Assembly (NCBI GenBank): GCA_950106755.1
Contig: OX467089.1
Coordinates: 18,209,345-18,273,344 of the forward strand
DNA: 64,000 nucleotides
Source: Climacium dendroides
Lineage: Eukaryota; Streptophyta; Bryopsida; Hypnales; Climaciaceae
Direction: 5' to 3'
Shown here: one piece after another, positions 10,961 through 24,130 of the stretch
Position numbering within the stretch: position 1 is the stretch's first letter
How the letters are laid out: each line of letters begins with the position of its first letter
Notes under the pieces: generated by a model
Told to the model about the DNA's origin: nothing
Database searches by the model: none
The model's input: the letters and a program-made list of their open reading frames with translations, nothing else
Position numbers and translations under genes: made by a program

Positions 10961-13900
10961 CTAAAATGACATTTTAGAGTATTGTATACACACTTATCAC
11001 AATATCATTGATTGAAGCATTTTTGTTAATCATTTTATGTGACTCCATGGATGTTCTTTCTTTTGTATGTTCTTTCTTCTACATCCTTTGATCTTTGTCT
11101 TGTTTATAGCTTTGAATGATTATAGGCATTACAAACAACCAAGCTTTATGACATCATGTTTGATTCTACTAGGGTGTTGTAATATCTCGTTAGAATGTTA
11201 CATATTCTTCACTTAATTCATGTAAATATCTTTCTTACCAAATAATTCTTGAATGGAACGTTGAATTGATATGAAGTATGGAGGTAATAAGTGAAAAGCC
11301 AAAATTTTAGGTTCTGGAGGGCAAAGAAAAGGTTTTCAATTGATATATAACAAAAGAAATGGCAAAGAGGAAGAAGGGCAATAAGAGGTGTGACGACTGG
11401 AGACCAAACGCTTTTTTTATCAAAACATAGCGGGCTTCACTTACTAAATGTTACTTTCTATAACCCCTCAAGAATAAAGCCCATGCCTGTGAAGTCAAAC
11501 TTGAAAGTCTTTTACTATGTATCCTCCATTTCTTCTCTAATTGTGAGTGAGATTTTATAAAATTCAAAGATGAAACCACATGTCTAATGTACTAGTATGT
11601 TATAAAATTTTCAGAATATTTTATGAAAATTTAAAATTTAAAATTCTCATGAACTTTAGAAGATAAAATGACAAAAATTCATATCAAGTACCAAATATGC
11701 TTAAAAAATCTGAAATTTTCAAATAGAAATACATTCCATTGTAGAAAGTTGTGGTATAATTAAAATTTATGTGCCATTCCATATTTAGAAACATAGTCAC
11801 AGATGATCAACTAAAATGTTGCAATATAACATCAAAAAAGTTGCACTCAAAAAATTGGATGAAAATCATCCATTTTTCAAAATAATCAAAGCTTGTTTCA
11901 CCATCTAAATGATACAAATAGTCCTTGGCAGCTTTCAAAGATTAATGTCACATTTTCTATTCTCTAACTAAATTTAAAACTAAATCTTAGGAAACAATTA
12001 ATATAATTCAAACTCACACTATACTCTCACTACAATTATAATTTTTTTTGTTTTATGCTATAATTACATAAATGTATCATATTAGTAAGTGTGACAAGTA
12101 CTATTAATGGGCGTGTGATATTAATATTTATAAATAGTTATTCACATGGATTGATGTATATTGAAATATTTTAAAATAGTGTAAGTTGAAACATTGACAA
12201 TATGCCATATAATACATATAAATTTACAATGCCAAGTTTTGAAGTATATTTAAATTTGAGAGTTATGTTGAACATTACAAGAAGTAATGATAATAAAGAA
12301 TTTAACACATGTTAAAAAGGCTCAAAACTAATTTTTTTGATGTCAAACTCAATGGAAACTTTTAGTGCATATCTCAAGTGATCTTAGTTTGTACACCTTA
12401 GACTATAAAATATTGTTTGATACCTTCAAATTTTTTTTAAGCCAATCCATGTGATTTTTGATATACATGTGTGAAATTTAGGTCAATGCCTAGAGCAAAA
12501 TGCAATCCACTCAAATTAAATATAATGACTTCCAATATCCTTTAAAATCTTTTATATTTGGAATTTTTTTAAATCAAAATTAATTTTAAAAAACATATCC
12601 TTAGGTACTTAATTTTCTTTAAATCACACAATTATGATACATTACATGCATTTTAGTGCTTAGATTATGACATTAAAAAAGACCCTGGGATAAAAAGTAT
12701 TTCAATAATTGGCCTACAATTTAACTTAAAAATTTTTAATCCTCTAAAGGACCAAGGAGCCCACCTTGGGCTTTTAAAGAATTTGGGTAGGTCTTATTGA
12801 CTTCATAATTTATATTTTTTGCTTTATTTTTTTGAGGATGGATGCTAATCATGATAATCTACATGTGAAGCTTACTTCACTTTATTCCAATAAATATTGC
12901 AAAAGTTGAATTTTTTTCTTAATTTCAATATAAAAATGGGTAGCAAAAACTATATACTAAAAAATATTAATTGATATTTTTGGCTTGTATAGAATTATAG
13001 ATATCTCTTCAAAAACATTGAACTGTTCAATTTCAAATGATGAAGTGAATGTTAAGATGGAAATTTTGTTTTGCAAGCAATAAAGTCGTCTTTTGCACTC
13101 AATTTTAAAAATTTTAAAATAAAAACAAAATAGAAGGATATTGATTTCTTTCTAAAACATTCTCACCATTAAAATAAATAATTAAAAAAAAAAAAAATAG
13201 TTATTAGTAGTTTAGGTTTTTCTTTCATTCAATACCATCTTTCACTTTATAATGTTTTTAAAGATGAATATGAAAGTTTTTTTGGTTGAATATTTTTCTA
13301 TACATTCTCAAACCATTTTCCAACATATTGACTAAAATACACAAGATATAGGACAATATATGTTTCTTTCTTAAATGTTAAAAGAAAAAACATCACCTTT
13401 TAAAAGGTTTTAGTAAAGCCTACATTTTGAAGTTCAAGCACATTGACTTTGCAATTGGTGGAGATATTCACTTTAAAAATTTGGAATGATGTATTTGAAG
13501 AAGTTAACCTAAGAATCCTATGGTTGGATTTGTTAAAACAATAAAAATCGATGGAGATTTTGGCCTTGCTTTGAATGTGAGTATTATGAAGTAGATTTGG
13601 ACCTCTAAATACAAAACAATTTTAGGAATTAATGTGGCTTCCTTTAAAATAACATTTAAATAAATATTCATTTTAGATTTCTAGAATATTAGACATACTT
13701 GAAAAATTACTCACTATCAATGATTTTAACACATTTGTCATACATTCAATCTAGCTTACAATCATTTGGGGGGGGAGGGCTTGATTAGTTGATTTAGCCA
13801 AACTAAATTGAAGTAAATAGGTGTACAATCATACTTTTTCAATTTAAAAGACTATTTAATCTTATAATGACATAGTAGCCTCAAAGTTTAAAATGGATGA

Positions 13901-15743
13901 CTTTCTAGAGATTCCTATAGAAATTAAAAATGCATCTATTGGATTAAAAATCAAATCGTTTTTTTAAAGACTACCTAAGTTATTGTTCTAATCACATCCT
14001 AAAGTATTTGTAAATTCCTTGTTCTATCATTGATTGTAGTCACTTGTATGACAAATTTAGACTATTTGACTCCTCATTTAATTCATAATATTGTTATCTC
14101 AAAAAATAGTTGGATTAGAGAATTTCTCTTGTTTAAGGTAACACTAGTATAGGAGCACTTCATAAAAACAAAAAATATTCACATTTATTTAACCACCCTA
14201 TATCCCATATAGATATAAATACATGGATACACGGACACAAATATATTAGATACAAGCATTATCCTATAGAATTTTTTGGGGGGCTTTTTGGTGCCAAATT
14301 CCAATAGGAAAAATAATTTGTCTAAAAATGCAAAAAAATATGCCAAAAAACTTGGATGAAATCACCAACAATTCAAATTCAAAAAGATCTTGGATGAAAT
14401 TGCTAGATTGTTGATGAAAATCAAATTATAGACATGTGATATGTGCTAATGTAATATTTTTTATCCAATATGTGGACAGATGTTGAAATTTGGAGCACCA
14501 CTATAACATTTTATATCGCCACTTTGGGACTTTTAAAAATATGAAAAAAAATCCCTAATCCTATATCATTTGAAATTCCCAAAATCTAAAATTTTAATAA
14601 TGTGAGTGGAATCGAATCGGAAGAGGGCAAAAGATCAAATTTTCTTGTATGACTTGAGTGATAGGGCTATATAGGGCTTTTCCAAAGGGGGACCAAAAAT
14701 TGGCTTAGCTTGCCATACATTGGGTTGGGCCCCTTGCCAATGAAAGAATGGAGACACTCTTAGTCCTCATATTGACCTCTAGAGTACATGAGGTTTTAAC
14801 ATTTTGGATAGCGATGATTATGGATCCACATACCTTCATCCAAAATTTGTATGTTAAAGTATTGTAGGTTTGTATCTACTCATTTTTTAGCCCTTTGTTT
14901 GAGCAAATGGGCAACTAAGGTAATTTCTAATGTTGTTATCCATAATCAATCAAGCTTGCCAATTTGGTGACCATATCCTCTATCTTCAAACATACAGTAC
15001 ATTAGAATAGAAAAACTACAAGGTAGTTCCAACTAATTTGCCCTAAGGACCCATTAGTAACTTCACAATAGGCCCATGCACATGGATACCCGTGAGGGTC
15101 ATATGCGCCTCCCAATGGACTAAGGCAAGCCCCCATTCCCCAAGTGCTAGCTTGACCTCTGCAAGGGCTTTTATCACCCATGTCCTTGCTTCTAGGCACT
15201 TATAAGCTAGGTCCAGTAAGTTTTAACAATGGCTGCTAGGGTATTAGTTGAAAAGATGCTACAAAGCAAAATATAATCTTAATCTATCTTCATTGTATGG
15301 ATTTCGCTTATTTTGTTAGAGCTTTGAAAAGCTTGAACTTTGTGCCTAATTTTTTATGTTTTTTGACTTACGTTTTGTGTTTAGTATAAGATTTCTAAGT
15401 TTCTCTTTTTTTTTTAGGTTTTAAATACTACATTATTGTATAATAATGATTTGGGAGAGTTTTGTAAGTCAATATAGAGTCTTCTTTTTGTACTTAAGTA
15501 GTACTCATGTGGATGATGCTTTCTATCATACTGAGCAACTCCTTGAATTACAAATCAAGGGCTTGAAAGGTATTAAATTCTAGTATTGGGACTTCAATAG
15601 AAGTTCATTTCCTTTCATTGTTGTTGTTACTTAGTTCAAAGAAGAAATCAAATGCTTCATACCTCTTCTAAATACAACCTAGGTAATCAATACATTGAAA
15701 TTATTTAGAAAAGGTAGTGTGGAGATCAAGTAATGAAATACAC
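10961..15743. other. AT-rich gene desert
   Basis: About 4.8 kb of strongly AT-rich DNA with no frame carrying recognisable domains. Only simple sequence stands out, such as a G run at about 13768-13776. A 65-bp block near 14991-15056 ('aaggtagttccaactaattt', 'ccctaagg') recurs in diverged form at about 19598-19664, so part of this stretch is old dispersed repeat. Confidence 0.6.
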
Positions 15744-18216
15744 CACTATAAATTCAAGAAGCTTTATAGGATGAGCTTTGGTGCATTTGAGAATTTGTGG
15801 ACCATAATGACTCATTTCTTGATAAGTAAGTGTGAATTAAGTGAGGCCACAAATGAAAAAAAATCGTAACATGTGTAATTAATAGATTTATACATGGCCA
15901 TAGTTCAAAGTACATGGCAAATCATTTTAAGATTGGAGCTTCAACTACCATTAGGAAAAATTTCAGGGTCAAGAAGCTTCAAGTTTTGCACTTCCTACGA
16001 TGTGATTACAAAAAACAAAAAACAAAAAACATTTTTTTCCTAATGGTTGACATTGTTTGTAACCTACTTACTAATAAAGACAAATTACTTAGCCACTACA
16101 CTAGCGGTTGGTGCTTGCTATGCTACGCATTCACCATTAGAATTTCATAAGAATTTTTATATATTAAATAGAATGCAGAGCAAGAATTTCAAAAAATCTT
16201 CAAATAAAAATTACTAAAATCTTCATATAATTTTTTTAATAAATAAGCACATACTAAAATAAACAATAAAAATTTAATGAATGATGAATGCAATATATGC
16301 AATGATGAATACGGTAAAAGATACACATACATTAAAATGCATTAGAAATTTGACTCAATTGTTACAAACAATGGCAACCCAAATAGAAGAATTTAAAGGA
16401 AAAAATTATAAATCAAAAGCTTCATGAACAATTTAATTGTTGTGAAATCCAAAATCGGTTCAATCTATTAAATTTCTCAAATCATTTGGTAGTAGCAATA
16501 GAAAATTGAAATAAGAAGCTCAAAGCTCACAAAAGCACAAAATCATAGAAATGCAAAAGAAGTATAAAGCCAAAAAAAGCAATGAAATTGCTACCTTTAT
16601 AATATCACCATATTGATCTTCTTTAATATCACCTCAATTGCAATGACTATATTATTTTTATAATATCACCCTTTGTAAAAAATGATATTATAGAGGTGAT
16701 TGTGAATTGCTACTGTATTTCAGTAATATCACATTGTGTGAAAATATGATTTTTATATATGCATGATTGGAAATATTTTTATAAAATAATTAAAATAATT
16801 ATTTTAAAGACTCATCGAAATCATTATCATACATTCTATTCAAATATATCAAATTTTTATTAATATGTGATATAATGAATGTGTATTTAGCAAGCATGAG
16901 CCTCTAGTATTAATGGTAGCATTTGTGATATTACAGAGGGACTTATGATTTTACTAGTATGATTAGTATTCCAAGTAAAGACTATCTTCAGGGCATCATC
17001 TTGAATTTTAAATTTTTTCCAACATATGTGGAGCTATTAATGGGGCACATATACTGTTAGCAGGGTTGTTCTATCAAACACATTTTTGGATTTTGGTGTT
17101 GAGTTGTCTATCTAACGTCACATGTCATATATGAGTGTTGGTCATATACGACGGACTTGTAGTTGCCCTACCCAACATTGCTCAAATTTTCAAAATTTTC
17201 TAGCTTGACGGGCTATCCTACGTGGAAAACCCGAACCATGTCACCAATGGGCAATTGCGGGTGGTGTGACCATGGGTGAGGGTCCTTGTGCACCACACCC
17301 ATCTGCATTCACCCTCTAAATGCACCTGAGGTTGCCCTACCCGCACTCACCTTGTACTCGAGGTCGCCCAAACCCACATGTGCCCCCGTCCCACGTGAAG
17401 GCCACATAGCAACCACATGGCCGACGAGCATGCCAAAATTTTCGTTGAAAAGTCAAAAGGAAGTTTGACCTTATTAGACGGACAAGGGATAAAATTCATG
17501 TCGTGTTTGTTGTGTTTGTCATGTTGTTGATTTGTCAAGGCAAACAACCATGACTGTTAGTAGAGAATCCAAGTAGAAGTGTGACATTAGCAACTAGTGA
17601 TTTTTCCTATTGGAAAAAATTCCACTCCATTGTTTTGCAAGTGGTTTGTGATTTACAAAAGATTTTCTAAAATGTATACATCAGCCAACCTAGAGAAGTA
17701 CATGATGGTGACCAATTTAAAGTGTCAAATTTGTACAAGGGTTTGAAGAAACAAGAGATTGTGCAAGAACCAATGGTTTGGGTGGGAGATATCAAGTGTA
17801 CTCTCTATTTGATTGGAAACACTACCTAACCCATTTGTATCTACTTGATAAAGAATTATAAGTCCCACAATGATTTGTAGAAGAAAATGTTTGAAAACTA
17901 TAATTCTAGAAGAGTTGCCATTGAACAAGCATTTGGCACATTAAAGAACAGATGGAGGATTCCAAAGAATTTCAATTCTAGAGTTGATAGGGTTGTTAGA
18001 ATTACTATAGCTTGTTGTTGGTTACACAACTACTATGAGTTGTTAAGTGAGGAGCTTCATGTGGCCAATGCAAGTTTGTAAAGAGATCTACTTGTTGGAT
18101 TCGGGAATATAAGATTACCTGTAACTAGGAAGGAAGAATTAGCAAAACATGAAGGAGAAAGATTTAGGCAAATATTGTTTTGGCAATGGGTTTTGAAAAA
18201 TCTTAATGATAAATGA
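15744..18216 (+). pseudogene. PIF/Harbinger-type transposase, broken into two parts
   Basis: The N-terminal part (15744-15990) encodes HYKFKKLYRMSFGAFENLW and, one frame over, MANHFKIGASTTIRKNF. These match the family's 'F..xYRMsxxsF' and 'FxIGxSTI' segments. The C-terminal part (about 17600-18216) encodes VHDGDQFKVSNLYKGL, LYLIGNTT (for the LIGDxAYP motif, with a stop at the Tyr/Ala site) and RRVAIEQAFGTLKNRW, then ITIACCWLHNY. A last stretch KHEGERFRQILFWQW follows an in-frame TAA. The catalytic middle is replaced by about 1.6 kb of unrelated AT-rich DNA, and frames shift repeatedly. Harbinger elements encode a DDE nuclease plus a Myb-like partner; no partner gene was found nearby. Confidence 0.75.
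15991..17599. other. insert or replaced segment inside the Harbinger relic
   Basis: AT-rich DNA up to about 17000, including 16588-16735 with repeated 'taatatcacc' and its inverse, a weak hairpin. From about 17060 to 17560 it is GC-richer, with repeated 'tgcccacatg' and 'ttgccctaccc'-like strings but no recognisable gene. It separates the two transposase halves, so it is probably one or more later insertions. Confidence 0.45.
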
Positions 18217-20001
18217 CTACAATTACATTTTACTTGCATTGTCTCTAACTTTTGAATTCAAATGTATGTATACATGTATATGTAAATATGTAGGAATTTT
18301 TTAAAATTCAATTTAGTGAAATTTGGAACAAATCCAAATAAACCCAAATCAAATCAAATTCCATACAAGATTGGAAATAACATTCCAATGCCCTAAAGTC
18401 TTAGTTACAAGTAGACAACACACAAAATGCATTGTCTATTTAGAAATACCGAAAGAGTCCTTGGCCTTCAATACTTTAACAAACAAAGGTGCCATATGTA
18501 GTCGTCCCTTCAACACCATCTCCCTACCTTCTCTCTCATCATCTATCAACTTCTTAGTGATCTACAATTCTATTTTATCCACCTCTAAAATTTTCCTAAA
18601 GAAATTGATGGTGAGGCAATAGATTCATTTCCAATAGCCAACTTCCTCTTTCATGCATTCATGTTGACTAGTTTTTTACATCTTGGTTGATTAACCGCCT
18701 CTGTGCGTGGTGATTGTGAAGAAGTAGCTCTTGTATAAGGAAAATAAAAGGAATACTAGACAAGATGCTCTAGTCATCATCATTTATAATGTTGCAAACA
18801 AACACTTTGATCGACACCATGAGGCACATTGTTGATTTTAACAGTATCACCAAAGATATTGTCAAAAATTTCATACCATGGTACCCAAGATTCCAAGTGC
18901 AAGGTGGAGCTCCCATTTCTTCTTGCTTTGTTTTCTCTTCCTGGTACATTGTCTTCATCTTGTTCCACTTATTAGGTGTTTGATTCCAAGTTCTCTAAGG
19001 GTTGTTAGGGAATTGTGCGTTCAATTGCCTTGCAAAGAACTCCCAATTCGCTTGTTTGAAGGACTTGCAATTGTACCCTTGATACTTTTTTTCACATATG
19101 TCTACAAGAAACCTCAAAGTCCCCTCCTTTCACTCCATCTTTAAATTTGAAGTATTGCCCCTCCCTCTCTCTTGAGTCCTTGAAAGCCATCCCCCCTTCA
19201 TCACCAAGCATAAATCCCATAACCCCCTCCCCTTGGAAGCTCCATGATGTCACTAAAAAAACAAACCCTAACTCACTCTCAAGCAAATAGACTCAAAATT
19301 GCAAGCTTTTGGTAATGCAATAGAAGAGAGCCAGAGGCTACCAAACTCTATGCCAAAGGAGGAAGAATATAAGATGTTCATGGGAAGTTCCGCCATACTT
19401 ATTGGTGAGCTATAGTGTTTTTTGACCTTATCTTTCTCACCTTTGTGGGTAACTCCGCTCATAGTTATAATTTCATAGGGGTTAGATTGTAGATTTCATT
19501 CACCTTGCACTGTGAGGATTGGGTTGAGCTAATCCGCATTTCCATGCCTTCATATCTGACGTTGCATGCTATTTGTTAGCCTCATATACGTGGACCTAAA
19601 CATACAATACTTTAACGCCAAAGGTACAAGGTAGTGCCAACTAGCTTGTCCTAAGGGCTTGCCACTTTGCCACCAGCACCTCATCATGCTGCCAAATCGG
19701 CACTACCCTGCAGCTTCTCTAGTACAGAAAGTCCTGTCACAAGTTAGACTGCTGCTGCAGGCTAGGCAAATCCTGTCATCACAAAAATATCCGATCGCTT
19801 CGCTGCGGACATGCCGGCGCAGAACGTGTCCATCATCCACGCGCATCCCCTGCCGACCTCCCGCAATCTCATTACAAAGTTCAAAGCCTCCTAATCCCCC
19901 TCTTCTCATCACACTCCCCATTTCATTTCCTCTCTTGGCTCATTTCATTTTCCTCTGTTTCCAATCGTTAGAGCGTCCATTCTTGGGAACATTTACTAGC
20001 T
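18217..20001. other. intergenic; probable promoter at its right end
   Basis: 18217-19600 is AT-rich with short frames that match nothing recognisable. 19600-19690 holds the second copy of the block seen near 14991. From about 19700 the sequence is CT-rich on the + strand and runs without a gap into the start codon at 20002. The last ~300 bp are probably promoter and 5' leader of the small gene that follows. Confidence 0.45.
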
Positions 20002-21028
20002 ATGGGTGGCCACAGCTCCGATTCCGACTCTGACAAGGAGAAGAAGCACTCCAAGCACGACAAGAAAGACAAGCATGACAAGCACGACAAGCATGACAAG
20101 CACAAGGAGGAGAAGCACCACGAGTCTTCGGAACACCATGGCAGCGGATCGCTGGGCGGGCACTTGCCTGCGGCTCTGGCGGGGATCATGCCCGGACACG
20201 AGAAGTATGGAGGCAAGCTGAAGAAGGAAGATGTAAGCGCTCGACTCTGTTTTCTGAAATCTCTGTGTCGGCGTCGATGAGGGTTTGGTTGTGAGTTTCT
20301 TGTGGAGTCTTGTATGTGTATTGTTTCTGGTTTTGAATCGGGTGATTAAGAAGGGTTACAATGGTACTGGGGTCTTTGGAATTGGATGTGGGGTTGGAAT
20401 GAACCAGTAGAGTTTTCATTATTCGTCGAATGGATTGATTAGACCGGATGATCGCTATTGTGTATACGAGGGGGTTTCCGATCTTGCGATTCTCGCTTTG
20501 TGATTGTCAGGTTTGCTGTCGATGTGATAGAAATTCTTTCTTTACAGTACTAATGAGCATTGTAGAGTATTGACATACTGTTTTGGAATTGGTTTGTTCT
20601 GCTGGGCAGCTCCTTCATCCTTGTTCTTAACCAATGTTGAGGGTTTCAGAGCGTCGTGAATTAGAGTCTTGTGTGAGATCACAGGTGGAAGTGTGCAATG
20701 TTAAGTTGTACTCTCGTTCCTTCTCACAAATTGCTCATTCTGTAATTGCACATCCTCGGAATCTGTCCGTGTATGTGATTGGGGAGTTTCCACATGTGAA
20801 AGCAATGTACTTACAATGGATCATGTTGCTGGGTTTCAGGTGCATGACTTGAAGCACAGGACTGACATCTCCGACGAAGAAAGAGAGCACCGTCGCAAGA
20901 TCCTCATGGCTGAAGCGGCAGCTGGTGTTGTAGGTGCTGGCGCGCTTAGCTACGCTGGGTACCAAGCATACCAGCACTTCAACAAGGACGACGAAGGCAA
21001 GGCTGCGGAGCATCCCAAGGTGAATTGA
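20002..21028 (+). CDS. small His/Lys-rich protein, ASR/LEA-like
   Basis: Two exons, 20002-20232 and 20840-21028, with intron GAT/GTAAGC...TTTCAG/GTG in phase 0, giving 139 residues. Residues about 9-50 are a Ser/Asp patch followed by repeats of HDKKDKHDKHDKHDK and HKEEKHHESSEHH. A Gly/Ala segment (LGGHLPAALAGIMPG) follows. Exon 2 has DISDEEREHRRK, then an Ala/Gly-rich helix AEAAAGVVGAGALSYAG and a short charged tail. The 'HRRK...AAAxxVGAGxxxYxxY' layout recalls ABA/water-stress (ASR) and other LEA-like hydrophilic proteins, which protect macromolecules or bind Zn through His. That assignment is tentative. The codon repeat GA(C)AAGCA(C/T) shows recent expansion. The clean intron, GC-rich exons and full-length frame argue for a working gene. 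Confidence 0.8.
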
Positions 21029-24000
21029 ATCTGAGCATGTCAAGTAATATCGTGTGAATGGAGCAGGTTACTGGATGGCTCCTTTTTGTAGTTTTGTAAA
21101 CAGAGGTTGTCTGTAGGTTGTGCAGCCAGAGAGAAGTTGGCTAGAATCCAGTTTGAAGTGGTCGATTCTTGGAGGATCCCTTTTTGTACAGCTCTGAACA
21201 GACATTGGCAAATATGACTATATCTAATCCGTTGTATCAATTCGTTTGTGGGTTCTTTGCTGAGTTAGTGTTGGAATGTGAAATTTCTCTGAAATGGTTT
21301 TTTTGAAGTGTGCTTTTGGAGAAATTTGACAATAACTTAGTTTCAATTGGCTGCAAAACTGATTAATCACAATTGCTTGGGTAATATTGGAATTTTGGAT
21401 ACGGCAATTGTAGGATTGACAATAACTTAGTTTCAATTACAAGTTTGTTTTTGACCACACAGCATTGCGTCAATCTGTTAAAGTATTGTCTTAATTGTCC
21501 AGAGAACAGGAGGGGTTGAATTAGAGCACGAAAGTTTCAGAGAACGTACTGGCTGGATTCTGAATCTATTGTACTTAGTAGTTTGCATTTCGAATTGTGA
21601 AAACCTTGAATGGAAGTAAAGGACTTCAAACACTTGCCAAATCTCGTCAATCCATGCGTGAAAACCCTAGAAGGGTATTGGATTCCCTTCTCACTATTGG
21701 GCAATAGGCATCTATCCTGCATGTCTTTTCTTTTTATCTGAGCTTGGAAATATCTGTTGACAAAGACCAGCATACAAAGTCCAGCATACCTTCCCAGAAA
21801 TAACTTTGAACCCTTGGTAGCTTTCAACGTTATCCTTGCACACGCATTCCAAACATTGGATACATATTCTTGCAAACTGCCTATTGTGCCATCTAAAAGA
21901 AATTTTCATTATGTGAAATACAAGGGGCCTTTTATGTCAGGCACAATTAACATTGTCTTCTTATGCATATCAAATTTCAATTTAAGAAAAAAAAAAAAAA
22001 AAAAATCTTCTTTGGATGGATTGTTTTAGGTATAGTTATAGAATGTTTTTAAGTCAATACTCTATAAGTTAATAAACCTTTGTTAGGAAATATTGATTGC
22101 TAGTTCTAGTTTGAGCCATATATAAATATCATGATTGTAAATGCCTCTCCCTAATATAATTTATCTGCGGTATTGTGTCAAGACTAATCTTAGACCTATT
22201 GCTTTAAAGTGGTTCTACCTATATAATTTATAATTCTTTTATGATAATTGATTGAAAACCATTGGTGATAAATGTTCAAGGTTCAAATTGTAAAGACATG
22301 TAAGAAATATCAAGACACACATCTATCTTTTCTAAAATAAAAACCAAAAATTCAAAATTCACAATATAGAAAGTGCAATATTTGAGTGTTTTAGTTAAGT
22401 GCTCACAATTTTATAAAATAGATATCTTTGTATTGCAAGTAGATTTTCCAATTTGACCCTTATAAATTAGTGCAAAGGAGAAGGAAAATGCAATGAGCTA
22501 TTGATGTTCAAGTTTTAAACCTTAAAGTCCCATGGCCTTTTTTCCATCAAAATCTACTAAAAGTAGATATTTCTATTGCATTGAAGCAAAAAAACAAAAA
22601 AATGAAATTTTTGGTATTGAATTGCATGATCTTATACTAAACTTGTATAAGAATATGTGATATTTCCAAGAATGACTACATGAACCAAAATATATTATTT
22701 AATATTTGAAGTGAAGAAAATTTGATATTGTCACATTAGATCATAAGCCTCTTTGAATCTTCTTAAATTTAATTATTTGTTGTATAGATTTTGATTTAAT
22801 AAATAATTATTTTGAAAAATTGAGTTGAAAGGCTTCAAAGAAAAAGTCAATAAAAAAAATTGATTTTCATCCTTTAAAAAATTGTTGAAATAGAAGTAGG
22901 TTAGAAATGGAAAGAAGAACTATATTGATAATAGTTCTAAGATTGAATTCAAACACGCAAATTCCTATGGTAAGATTATTTTAAAAAGAAAACTAAGCCT
23001 TGTGGACCTTTTGTTTTTGAAAAATTGTGGGAATTGAAGTCAATATATTATTTTTTCACATAGATTGATTTAAATGCTTGCAAAAAAAATGTTCCATCAA
23101 TTTCTTTGTCACTATCCTAATGAAATGAATTAATTTAAATTATTTATAGTTCTGATGATTTTTTGTATTGTGTGGATTTGAATTTTTTTTGATTTGGTGG
23201 CAAATTGAGATTATAGTCATCGTACAAGCCTTTGTTCTTTGAATGGACTTGGGACTTTAGGGCTTAAAAAGACAAGAATAACTTTGGTATGATGTTAGCC
23301 CCTCAATGCTTTAAAACTTCTCAATAATAAAGGTTTTCAATGAGTTGTCTTGTTTTGATATTTTTTTATACATGGATGTGCTTCACATATTTACTTTTAA
23401 TTGTAGAAAAGTAAAGACTACTTTGTTTAGGGTGCATAGAATTAACTGTGCAAAATATTGATGGTTGAATTTTTAAATTATAACAATTTTGAATGATCAA
23501 CTTATAGGCAATAAATGGAGCTTTGGAAAGAAGAAAAATTATAAAATGAAGAATAATGCTTATTAAAATCCAACAAAAAAATTCAATTGAAATCTATGGT
23601 GAATTTAATATTTTATAATATAAAGAATGAGACATAAAAAAACTCTCTCAAATTCGTACACATTTTCAAACAAAAAAAGTAGAAAGCCAAAATTGACCAA
23701 TTGAAATTAGATCCTACAAAATTTAAAAAAAATTAAATATGCAACAATTTTTGAAATTTAACTATTGATATTATTAGTGTATTATGTGGAACATCTTCAA
23801 AAAATTTGGGATCACTCTAATTATTTTGTATTCTTAATTACATCAAATTGAACTCTATATTTCTTTAAATTTCTAAAAATATAACTTTGAAAGAATCCCT
23901 CCTATGTTCAATTTTCTTATGCCAACCAAAGACTAGAAATGTCCAAAAAAAATGTTTTTTTCCATTCCCACTATTCCTTTCATTGTAAAACATTTATGTT

Positions 24001-24042
24001 TGCTACCCTTTTGTACAAAATTACATTTTTAAAAATTTGATG

Positions 24043-24130
<88 letters not shown>

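Noticed and set aside
18770..18983. Myb-like partner gene of the Harbinger element
   Set aside because: A short charged minus-strand frame is present, but no Trp-spaced Myb/SANT pattern can be seen.
20002..20280. 92-residue single-exon reading of the His/Lys-rich gene
   Set aside because: It runs into the intron after the GTAAGC donor; splicing to 20840 gives a better C-terminus in phase.
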